Shown here piece after piece: positions 1 through 5,503 of a stretch of 6,469 bases of DNA (position 1 is its first letter; each line of letters begins with the position of its first letter). The notes beneath the pieces are model-generated. The model was not told where the DNA came from and searched no databases. It worked only from the letters and a program-made list of their open reading frames with translations. Both the position numbers and the translations under genes were made by a program. Origin of the DNA: UBA11889 sp046582115 (lineage in GTDB: Bacteria; Pseudomonadota; Gammaproteobacteria; Pseudomonadales; Azotimanducaceae); the NCBI GenBank assembly GCA_046582115.1, contig JAYGFA010000017.1, positions 1 through 6,469 of the forward strand, given 5' to 3'.

Positions 1-350
1 CGCCGGATGTCCGAAAATGGATGGGCGATTCCATCGGCTACTGGGAGGGTGACACGTTGGTCATCGACACCACGAACTTCACCAATCGACCCGGTCTCGG
101 GCGTGCCACGCGAGACCTTCACGTCGTTGAGCGATTTACTCGAGTCGACGAAAGTACGCTGCTTTACGACTTTACGGTGGAGGATCCGATGGTTTGGACA
201 CAGCCTTGGAGCGGTCAGTATTCCTGGCCTGAAACGGAGGAACGGCTCTACGAATACGCATGTCACGAGGGCAACTACGCGCTCGGTAACATTCTTCGTG
301 GGGCAAGGATCCTGGAAGCCGATGCCCTAACCGCACAGGCAGGAGAATAA
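1..350 (+). CDS. Uncharacterised protein, C-terminal part (5' end outside the window)
   Basis: The reading frame is open from base 3 to the TAA at 348-350, and the residues before the first internal ATG (PDVRKW) already continue the family pattern, so this is the 3' end of a longer gene. The visible part begins with WMGDSIGYWEGDTLVIDTTNF, split here as WMGDSIGYWEG and DTLVIDTTNF, followed by an ERFTRVDESTLLYDFTVEDP block and a YACHEGNY block near the end. I recognise this as a widespread proteobacterial and acidobacterial family with no assigned function, often found beside DUF6152 genes, as it is here. The many Trp, Asp and Tyr residues and the beta-rich look suggest a secreted beta-sheet fold, but the signal peptide would lie outside the window. 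It ends 2 bases before the next start, so the two are almost certainly co-transcribed. Family recognition is fairly sure; the function is unknown. Confidence 0.85.
   Translation, partial: PDVRKWMGDSIGYWEGDTLVIDTTNFTNRPGLGRATRDLHVVERFTRVDESTLLYDFTVEDPMVWTQPWSGQYSWPETEERLYEYACHEGNYALGNILRGARILEADALTAQAGE
341..345 (+). promoter_or_regulatory. Ribosome binding site AGGAG for the DUF6152-like gene
   Basis: AGGAG lies inside the last codons of the upstream gene, with 7 bases between it and the GTG at 353. It supports GTG as the start and indicates translational coupling to the upstream gene. Confidence 0.7.
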
Positions 351-352
351 GC

Positions 353-781
353 GTGAAATTACAGAATCTAACCGTCGCATTGCTAGCGGGACTCTTACCG
401 GTCTCGAGCGCGCAAGCACATCACGCATTCGGGGCGGAATTCGACCCCAATCGCCCACTCCTTATCAAAGGCGAAGTCATTAAGGTTGAGTGGGTGAACC
501 CCCACGCCTGGATTCATATTGCACGCGAGATGGAAGACGGAACGACCGAATCATGGATGGTTGAAGGTGGTACACCCAACACCTTGCTACGACGAGGGAT
601 CACCCGTAATTCACTGAAACCCGGCATTTACCTGGTGGTCGATGGGTACCAATCGAAAGATCGTTCCAATCGCGCTAACGGCCGCAACATTACCTATTCG
701 GATGGTACCACTCTGTTTCTGGGATCCTCGGGAACCGGAGCACCTCGTGACGGCACAGATCCACTCGAACGTTCGCGCTAA
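353..781 (+). CDS. DUF6152-like secreted periplasmic protein
   Basis: This is a 142-residue protein starting at GTG behind a good AGGAG site. Residues 1-22 form a typical Sec signal peptide (Lys2, a hydrophobic core, then SSAQA), with probable cleavage after Ala22 so that the mature chain starts His-His. The rest follows the pattern I associate with DUF6152: HHAFGAEFD at 23-31, a GEVIKVEWVNPHAW block at 40-53, an LLRRGITRNSLKPG block in the middle, and a final strand ending in LFLGSSG. The fold is probably a small OB-like beta barrel (inference). The biochemical role of the family is not known. His23, His24, His51 and His55 could form a metal site, which is inference only. The gene sits 2 bases after the preceding gene and its TAA is directly followed by the next start codon, placing it inside the operon. 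Confidence 0.88.
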   Translation: MKLQNLTVALLAGLLPVSSAQAHHAFGAEFDPNRPLLIKGEVIKVEWVNPHAWIHIAREMEDGTTESWMVEGGTPNTLLRRGITRNSLKPGIYLVVDGYQSKDRSNRANGRNITYSDGTTLFLGSSGTGAPRDGTDPLERSR

Positions 782-1243
782 TTGTTATACCGTCACCTCT
801 CCATAGGGGTCGCAATGTCGACATTGATCGGGTGTAGCGAGCCCGACACAAGCTCGGTCGTTAACTACGAGACGTCGCTCGACGTCGAACAACTGATGCA
901 TTACGTTCTCGAACCCGCCGCCGATATCGTCTGGGACTCGGCCGGCACCATCGCAACGCTCGAAGGCGTCGAAGACCTCGCGCCAACCACAGACGAGGGT
1001 TGGTTCCGTGTCCAACACGCGGCCGCCGTCGTCAGCGAGTCAGGCAACCTGCTCCTGATGCCTGGCCGCTCGAAGGACGGCGACGATTGGCAAGAAATTT
1101 CGCTCGGATTGGTGTCGACGGGCGCGGCGCTGATGACCGCGGCCGAGCAACAGAACGCCGACGCTATTTTTGAGCTCGGCGGTCAGCTGTACAACGTGTG
1201 CGTCGCTTGCCACCAACGCTACTGGGTCGAAAACGATCAGTAG
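782..1243 (+). CDS. Lipoprotein with C-terminal CxxCH, cytochrome c'-like
   Basis: This 153-residue product from a TTG start has a short basic N-terminus (Arg4, His5), a hydrophobic segment and a lipobox LIGC with Cys18, so it should be a lipid-anchored envelope protein. The only haem motif, CVACH at 140-144, lies ten residues from the C-terminus and is followed by QRYW. A predicted all-helical body with a single C-terminal CxxCH is the arrangement of cytochrome c', a four-helix mono-haem protein. The body has a DLAPTTDEGWFRVQHAA block and an ESGNLLLMPGR block that I recall from uncharacterised proteins of this type. Haem c is attached in the periplasm, so export is required; that favours TTG 782 over ATG 815, because the latter leaves only six residues before Cys. 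It might carry electrons or bind a small gas; substrate and partner are unknown. It directly abuts the DUF6152-like gene and overlaps the following hupE-like gene. Confidence 0.85.
   Translation: MLYRHLSIGVAMSTLIGCSEPDTSSVVNYETSLDVEQLMHYVLEPAADIVWDSAGTIATLEGVEDLAPTTDEGWFRVQHAAAVVSESGNLLLMPGRSKDGDDWQEISLGLVSTGAALMTAAEQQNADAIFELGGQLYNVCVACHQRYWVENDQ
805..809 (+). promoter_or_regulatory. AGGGG, possible ribosome binding site for ATG 815
   Basis: AGGGG lies five bases before an in-frame ATG at 815, a better initiation signal than anything visible before TTG 782. Initiation here would give MSTLIGC at the N-terminus, too short to export the haem lipoprotein, so this may be an internal or chance site. 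Confidence 0.35.
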
Positions 1244-1913
1244 AGGGCTTCTTGGGTTAATTGTCCTCGGCTTCGCTATCTCAGCTTCCGGGCACGACCT
1301 TTCCCAAGCCAATGCCAATTATGTCCAATCGATCGAAGGAACGGCCGCCGCGGTATTTACCTACCTGGGGGCAAAGCACATGTTCACCGGTATTGACCAC
1401 GTTCTCTTTCTCACTGGGGTCATGTTTTTTCTTCAACGCGCGCGGGATGTCGCGATTTACGCTTCGCTTTTTACCGCCGGACACAGCATCACATTACTTT
1501 GCGGCGTGCTTGCAAACTGGACCGTGAACGCCTCGATCGTGGACGCAATCATCGGGTTTTCAGTGGTGTACAAGGGGTTCGAGAATCTTGGCGGTATCAA
1601 ATTGTTTGGCCGTTGGGGCCCCGACACCAGAATCGCCGTCTTCGTTTTTGGACTGTTCCACGGGCTTGGGCTTGCCACCAAACTTCAAGGACTCATGTCG
1701 ACCGAAAACGGTGGCTTAATCAATCTGATCTCTTTCAACGTCGGCGTGGAGTTGGGTCAACTCGCCGCACTGGTGTGGGTGATGGGTGTTCTCGTCCTTT
1801 GGCGTTTACGCCCGAGTTTCGACGGCATGAGTTTTGTCGCCAATAGCGCGCTGATGGCTAGCGGCTTTATGCTGGCCGGCTATCACCTGTTGCAATATTC
1901 GCTAACGTCATGA
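1170..1913 (+). CDS. HupE/UreJ-2 family membrane protein (start uncertain)
   Basis: This multi-pass membrane protein carries the family signatures (numbered from TTG 1170): HMFTGIDH at 70-77, FTAGHSITL at 101-109, GLFHGLG at 161-167 and FNVGVELGQL at 189-198, with hydrophobic helices between them. HupE proteins are nickel permeases linked to hydrogenase; the HupE/UreJ-2 branch is a putative metal transporter whose substrate is unproven. No hydrogenase or urease gene is visible, so nickel should not be assumed. Residues 24-41 look like a signal sequence ending ASG, followed by HDLSQANANYVQSIEG. The start is doubtful. TTG 1170 overlaps the cytochrome gene by 74 bases and lacks a ribosome site, no ATG, GTG or TTG occurs in frame from there to ATG 1380, and ATG 1380 would remove the signal segment. 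A rare start such as ACG 1233, ATC 1236 or ATT 1260 would fit the signal peptide. The 3' end overlaps the next gene as ATGA. Confidence 0.85.
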   Translation: MSSAVSCTTCASLATNATGSKTISRGLLGLIVLGFAISASGHDLSQANANYVQSIEGTAAAVFTYLGAKHMFTGIDHVLFLTGVMFFLQRARDVAIYASLFTAGHSITLLCGVLANWTVNASIVDAIIGFSVVYKGFENLGGIKLFGRWGPDTRIAVFVFGLFHGLGLATKLQGLMSTENGGLINLISFNVGVELGQLAALVWVMGVLVLWRLRPSFDGMSFVANSALMASGFMLAGYHLLQYSLTS

Positions 1914-2467
1914 CCTCCTACCCGACCGCCAAGACCATTGTCATCACCACTACCATCTCGGTTTTGATTGCGATGATCGTCCTTATCGGCGCGGTCCTGC
2001 CCGCTGAGTTTGGCATCGATCCTCTAGGGACCGGGAAAAAACTCGGCCTTTTGGATCTATATGTGGCCGATACGACACTTGCCGCTTCAACTGCACAAAC
2101 AACCGACTATATCACCCACACCATCGAGATCCCGTTGAGTCCATTCGAATCGATGGAGTTCAAGTACTACCTCAAGTCCGGTGCAGGCATGGTCTACAAC
2201 TGGCACGCGTCAGGCGAGGTTTTGTTCGACTTTCACGGCGAAGCCGACGACGCCAAGCCAGGAGAAGCCAGTTTTTACGAGAGCGGTCGGAAGCGTGGTT
2301 CATCAGGTACGTTTATTGCGCCTTTTACCGGCAAGCACGGTTGGTTTTGGGAAAACCGCGGTACTGAGGTCATTTCAATACGCTTAACAACCGCGGGGCA
2401 TTACCACCACGGAATTGAGTACCGTGATCGGAGTATTCAACAACACGCCATCGGAACAGCTAATTAA
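1910..2467 (+). CDS. Single-pass membrane-anchored periplasmic protein, uncharacterised
   Basis: The product has 185 residues. It starts at the ATG of an ATGA overlap with the hupE-like gene, so translation is coupled. One strong transmembrane helix spans about residues 9-30 and is followed by LPAEFGIDPLGTGKKLGL, a motif I recall from proteins often annotated only as transmembrane anchor protein and found beside HupE/UreJ-2 genes. Residues 65-165 look like one beta-rich extracytoplasmic domain with MEFKYYLKSGAGMVYNW, EVLFDFHGE, SGTFIAPFTGKHGWFWEN and VISIRLTTAGHYHHG blocks; the alternation of strands resembles a jelly-roll or GOLD-like sandwich (inference). Histidines at 99, 109, 143, 164, 166 and 167 could bind metal. 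No catalytic motif is seen. The close pairing suggests that it is a partner subunit or periplasmic accessory of the HupE-like protein. It is the last gene of the block, ending 9 bases before a convergent gene. Confidence 0.85.
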   Translation: MTSYPTAKTIVITTTISVLIAMIVLIGAVLPAEFGIDPLGTGKKLGLLDLYVADTTLAASTAQTTDYITHTIEIPLSPFESMEFKYYLKSGAGMVYNWHASGEVLFDFHGEADDAKPGEASFYESGRKRGSSGTFIAPFTGKHGWFWENRGTEVISIRLTTAGHYHHGIEYRDRSIQQHAIGTAN

Positions 2468-2476
2468 CGGAGTGCG

Positions 2477-3121
2477 TCATCGCGTTGATTCGGAAGGCGC
2501 AGCGCCTATGAGAATCCACAGCGGATCACCCGCCGGGGGCGACCGATCGGCGTACCTGATCCCTTCGAAGCCCGCTTCAGACAGAAATGTTGAAACCAAT
2601 TCCACGCGCTCTTTCGGCGGTAGCGAGTGGAATGCCGCGATGGCTTTAGTCGGAAAACAGCGATGAGACATCGCGATCGCAATTTGACCCCCGGGGCGTA
2701 TTACCGAACACGCGGACGACAATACGTGCACCGGTTTGACCAAGTATTGAATCGATACACTAATGAGCACTCGATCAAAGGACTCCGGCGCGTACGGAAG
2801 TTCGTGATCGCGATTCAAATCGTGGACCACGTATTCCGTCAGCCGTGCGTTATCGGCCAGTTCTTCTTCGTTCATACCTAGCCCAGCTACCCGCCCTAGG
2901 GTGAGATCCATCGGTAGGTGCGAAATCCACGAACTCATGAGATCAAGTACGTCTGCTTTCAATGGAACGAATTCCCGATAGAATCGCGTCAACGCTTCGA
3001 TCGTTCCTGGATCGATATGGGCAACGAAGCGCGGAGCCAAATAAAAGTTCCCATCCGGGCTCTCATCGGCTCGGCGGAAGAACTCCTCAGGAAATACATT
3101 TTCATCCATGAGCCGATTCAT
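2477..3121 (-). CDS. SAM-dependent methyltransferase-like protein, DLMSSW type
   Basis: With the start at the ATG complementary to 3119-3121 the product has 214 residues: MNRLMDENVFPEEFFRRAD, then FYLAPRFVAHID at 27-38. The class I methyltransferase core covers about 57-155. Motif I reads VLDLMSSWISHLP at 58-70 in place of a glycine-rich loop; next come GLGMNEEEL at 80-88, HDLNRDHELPY at 100-110, SFDRVLISVSIQYL at 114-127 and VIRPGGQIAIAMSHR at 140-154. I recall the same DLMSSW, GMNEEEL and SVQYL pattern in cyanobacterial and plant proteins of unknown substrate. A longer reading from 3211 is possible but would run deep into the opposing MATE gene, and the homologous part starts near Met1 here; ATG 3109 (MDENVF) is another option. 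The 5' ends of the two divergent genes overlap. The methyl acceptor cannot be predicted. No clear ribosome site is visible before either start. Confidence 0.82.
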   Translation of the reverse strand: MNRLMDENVFPEEFFRRADESPDGNFYLAPRFVAHIDPGTIEALTRFYREFVPLKADVLDLMSSWISHLPMDLTLGRVAGLGMNEEELADNARLTEYVVHDLNRDHELPYAPESFDRVLISVSIQYLVKPVHVLSSACSVIRPGGQIAIAMSHRCFPTKAIAAFHSLPPKERVELVSTFLSEAGFEGIRYADRSPPAGDPLWILIGAAPSESTR

Positions 3122-4457
3122 CACTGAAAGCCGGTCGCTCGTCAAGCTGGCCGCTCCCATGGCATTAACCCAGTTCTTCATTATGGGCATGGGGTTTATA
3201 GATACCGCCATGGCGGGCCATTACTCCGCCACCGATCTCGCCGGCGTCGCGCTCGGGGGTAACATCTTGTGGCCGATTTTTATGTTGACCGCCGGCATCA
3301 CCATGGCGCTGACACCGATCACGGCCCAATTGAGAGGGGCCAATCGAGTGCACGAAATCGGTGCCGTGGTACGACAAGGGATATGGATTGCGCTCGCTGC
3401 ATCGCTCGTCACCGTCGTCATCGTCACGCAAGCCGGGTCAGCGTTCCAATGGATGGCCATCGACCGCGAAGCGATATCCATCGCGGATCAATACCTCGAC
3501 GCCGCCGCTTGGGGAATCCCAACCGTGTTCGTGTATGTCACGCTCAGGTATACGTCCGAAGGCCTCGGACACACGGTGTCTCCCATGGTCATCGTCGCGT
3601 TCGCACTCGCCGTCAACGCATTCTTGAATTACGCGTTCATCTACGGCCGATTCGGCGCGCCCGAATTGGGGGGCGTCGGGTGTGGATATGCCACCGCGAT
3701 CGTCATGTGGTTAGAACTATTGCTTATGGCTACCCAACTATTCCGGTCGCACTTTCGTCGAACGGGAGTCACCACTCGATTCGATCTCCCCAACATTGCG
3801 ATGATTGCCAAGATATTTCACATCGGCCTACCTATCGGCGTGTCATCTTTTATCTCCATGGCAATCTTTTCTGTCATTGGCTTCATGGTCGGCACACTCG
3901 GTGTCATTCCGTTGGCCGCACACAGTATCGCTGGGAACATCAATTGGGCCACGTTTGTCGTCCCCATGGCGATCGGCGGTGCCGCCAGTATTCGCATTGG
4001 ATTTATGGTGGGTGCCGGGGATTTTTCGGGTGCTCGCGCTGTGTGCGCGACCGCAATCAAACTCAGCCTCGGTTACGCACTCCTGGTTAGTTTGCTGCTG
4101 GTCTTGTTTCGGCACGACGTGGTCACGCTGTACTCACAAAACACCGACGTGTTGGCCATGGCAGCGTCCCTGATCCTGATTATTGCGGTTTATCAAATCG
4201 CCGATGCCACGCAGGGAACCGTCATCGGCACATTGCGGGGCTATAAAGACACACGTGCACCAATGATCTTTGCGCTGGTTGGCCATTGGTTGATCGCTTT
4301 GCCGCTCGCTGGATATTTTGGTTTCGGGGATTATGGCGTGTACGGCTTCTGGACCGGCATGGCGATCGGCGTTGTGCTCGTCGCAGTGGCTGGCGGGCTG
4401 CGACTAGTATCGACCAGCCGCAATCACGACCGTATCAAGCGGTTTTCAGGTCTATAG
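3108..4457 (+). CDS. MATE family efflux transporter, NorM type
   Basis: This 449-residue inner-membrane protein has a dozen hydrophobic segments and the usual length of NorM/MdtK proteins, which export cationic drugs and other organic compounds in exchange for Na+ or H+. Family landmarks are LAAPMALTQ at 14-22, MGFIDTAMAG at 28-37, LTPITAQLRGA at 69-78, GLPIG at 240-244, and YQIADATQGTVIGTLRGYKD at 362-381. Asp32 and Asp366 correspond to Asp36 and Asp371 of Vibrio cholerae NorM. The Glu of helix 7 (Glu255 in that protein) is replaced by Ser250 in a gap-free recalled alignment. The start ATG 3108 gives the short pre-helix segment expected of the family; a weak AGGAAA at 3089-3094 is rather far upstream. 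It is head-to-head with the methyltransferase gene, with overlapping 5' ends, and ends 45 bases from the convergent ferredoxin gene. The substrate cannot be predicted, and the N-terminal and C-terminal halves both look intact. Confidence 0.93.
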   Translation: MSRFITESRSLVKLAAPMALTQFFIMGMGFIDTAMAGHYSATDLAGVALGGNILWPIFMLTAGITMALTPITAQLRGANRVHEIGAVVRQGIWIALAASLVTVVIVTQAGSAFQWMAIDREAISIADQYLDAAAWGIPTVFVYVTLRYTSEGLGHTVSPMVIVAFALAVNAFLNYAFIYGRFGAPELGGVGCGYATAIVMWLELLLMATQLFRSHFRRTGVTTRFDLPNIAMIAKIFHIGLPIGVSSFISMAIFSVIGFMVGTLGVIPLAAHSIAGNINWATFVVPMAIGGAASIRIGFMVGAGDFSGARAVCATAIKLSLGYALLVSLLLVLFRHDVVTLYSQNTDVLAMAASLILIIAVYQIADATQGTVIGTLRGYKDTRAPMIFALVGHWLIALPLAGYFGFGDYGVYGFWTGMAIGVVLVAVAGGLRLVSTSRNHDRIKRFSGL

Positions 4458-4502
4458 CGATCCTAAGCGGGTCCTCGATTAGCGATTCGAAAATCCGCGT
4501 TG

Positions 4503-4826
4503 CTACGCTACATTCGACGATGGAATGTGAACAATCATGCCGTCGAGGCGATCACTCATCGGCACCTGGCAGGTAAGACGGCTATTGCTGCGCCGATCCG
4601 GGACAAACTCTAAGATATCTTTTTCGTCCGGATCTAGGGGGCCCGACAGATCAAACCAAGATTCTTCCAAGTAACCATGACACGTCGAGCAGGTACAACC
4701 GCCCCCGCATTGCGCCGTAATACCCGGCACGCCATTATCGACGGCGCAATCCATAACGGACTCACCTTCCTTGGCTTCAATGACCTGACAGCTGCCATCC
4801 GGCTGCACGAATGTAATCTTTGCCAT
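4503..4826 (-). CDS. 2Fe-2S ferredoxin, adrenodoxin/putidaredoxin type
   Basis: This 107-residue soluble protein has the C-x5-C-x2-C...C cluster pattern of the vertebrate/bacterial adrenodoxin class: Cys40, Cys46, Cys49 and Cys86, close in spacing and total length to putidaredoxin. An extra Cys44 sits inside the loop (CGGGCTCSTC). MAKITFVQPDG at the N-terminus, EAKEGESVMDCAVDNGVPGI at 17-36 and LDPDEKDILEFV at 64-75 match the beta-grasp ferredoxin fold and the acidic partner-binding helix. Such proteins pass single electrons from an NAD(P)H ferredoxin reductase to a cytochrome P450 or another oxygenase, or serve iron-sulfur cluster assembly. None of those partner genes is in the window, and the isc operon context is absent, so a redox role in an oxygenase pathway encoded elsewhere is the more likely use (inference). 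It stands alone on the - strand between a convergent MATE gene and the divergent coaE gene. Confidence 0.95.
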   Translation of the reverse strand: MAKITFVQPDGSCQVIEAKEGESVMDCAVDNGVPGITAQCGGGCTCSTCHGYLEESWFDLSGPLDPDEKDILEFVPDRRSNSRLTCQVPMSDRLDGMIVHIPSSNVA

Positions 4827-4860
4827 ACCAGCGATGCTAGAGTGGCCGTGACGAAATAGC

Positions 4861-4866
4861 TATGAT
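4861..4866 (+). promoter_or_regulatory. coaE: Possible -10 element TATGAT for coaE
   Basis: The 67 bases between the divergent ferredoxin and coaE starts must hold promoters for one or both. TATGAT matches the -10 consensus at five of six positions and would give a leader of about 20 bases that carries the GGAGGGGAG ribosome site. No convincing -35 box is found 16-18 bases upstream, so this is a weak call. Confidence 0.25.
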
Positions 4867-4877
4867 GCGCGGTTTGC

Positions 4878-4886
4878 GGAGGGGAG
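4878..4886 (+). promoter_or_regulatory. coaE: Strong ribosome binding site GGAGGGGAG for coaE
   Basis: This purine-rich site ends seven bases before TTG 4894. It fixes the TTG as the coaE start, in agreement with the protein, whose P-loop begins within five residues of this start as in other CoaE enzymes. Confidence 0.8.
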
Positions 4887-4893
4887 TAGTCGG

Positions 4894-5493
4894 TTGCGAG
4901 TCGTTGGCCTCACAGGCGGAATTGCATCCGGAAAGTCTACAGCGGCAACGCTGCTGGGCGAGCTCGGCGCACACGTGATCGATGCAGATGTTCTTGGTCA
5001 CCAAGCGTACAACCCCGGCACATCGGCGTTCCAAGCAGTAGTGAAAACGTTCGGTGAAGATATCGTCGCCGACGACGGCAGCATCGATCGTCGCGCTCTC
5101 GGCGGCAAAGTTTTCGGTGACGAGGACGCGTTAAGGCGGCTCACCGATATTGTCTGGCCCGAAATACGTCGGTTAGCGGAATTGGAGATCAGCAACATCA
5201 ACAGCACGAACTCGTCCGCCGTGATCGTGCTAGAAGCAGCGGTTTTGCTCGAGGCCGGCTGGGAAGACATAGCCGACGAAATCTGGGTCGTCGTGGTCGA
5301 TCCGGAGGTAGCCATCGAGCGTGCCATGCAGCGCGACGGCGCCGACCGCACGGCGATCGAAGCCCGCGTCAACAGCCAGCTCAGTAACGAGGAGCGCACC
5401 GCGAAAGCGCATCTTGTCATCGACAATTCCGAGGACAAAGCAACGCTCATTGGCCAAATTGAAGCGGCATGGAAGCACGTCGCGAGCAGATAA
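4894..5493 (+). CDS. coaE: Dephospho-CoA kinase
   Basis: This 199-residue cytoplasmic enzyme phosphorylates the 3'-hydroxyl of dephospho-CoA with ATP, the last step of coenzyme A synthesis. The P-loop GLTGGIASGKST is at 5-16, HVIDADVLGHQAY at 27-39 supplies the Asp of the DxD-type motif, and WPEIRRL is at 88-94. IVLEAAVLLEAGW at 111-123 takes the place of the usual DxPLLFE segment. The lid and acceptor region has Arg143, Arg152 and Arg158, followed by HLVIDNS at 173-179. Length matches single-domain bacterial CoaE (about 200 residues). The TTG start has a strong ribosome site. The sequence from LGHQAY through LLEAGW resembles, from memory, the kinase domain of animal CoA synthase more than E. 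coli CoaE. The next gene begins 10 bases after its stop, indicating co-transcription. Confidence 0.96.
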   Translation: MRVVGLTGGIASGKSTAATLLGELGAHVIDADVLGHQAYNPGTSAFQAVVKTFGEDIVADDGSIDRRALGGKVFGDEDALRRLTDIVWPEIRRLAELEISNINSTNSSAVIVLEAAVLLEAGWEDIADEIWVVVVDPEVAIERAMQRDGADRTAIEARVNSQLSNEERTAKAHLVIDNSEDKATLIGQIEAAWKHVASR

Positions 5494-5497
5494 AGGA
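5493..5497 (+). promoter_or_regulatory. Ribosome binding site AAGGA for the PHP gene
   Basis: AAGGA overlaps the last base of the coaE stop codon and lies six bases before ATG 5504. It selects this ATG over a longer in-frame reading from 5321 that would run inside coaE. Confidence 0.7.
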
Positions 5498-5503
5498 ATC
5501 AGC

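Noticed and set aside
2468..2476. Terminator between the convergent anchored-protein and methyltransferase genes
   Set aside because: Only nine bases separate the stops and no stem-loop with T run is visible around them.
3120..3150. TTGACG on the - strand upstream of the methyltransferase as a -35 box
   Set aside because: No acceptable -10 hexamer follows at 16-18 bases, and the transcript would start after the chosen ATG.
3137..3211. Extension of the methyltransferase frame upstream to ATG 3211 (- strand)
   Set aside because: The added 30 residues lie opposite well-conserved MATE codons and do not resemble the family N-terminus; it looks like open antisense frame.
3269..4173. Long open frames overlapping the MATE gene on both strands
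   Set aside because: They give basic, low-complexity proteins without motifs and are shadows of the conserved MATE frame.
4482..4498. Imperfect hairpin GCGATT-CGAA-AATCCGC between the MATE and ferredoxin genes
   Set aside because: The stem is six pairs with a bulge and is not followed by a T run on either strand, so I do not call a terminator.
5321..5503. Longer in-frame start of the PHP gene inside coaE
   Set aside because: The extra 61 residues are an alternate-frame reading of coaE; the DLHTHS motif and AAGGA site place the start at 5504.
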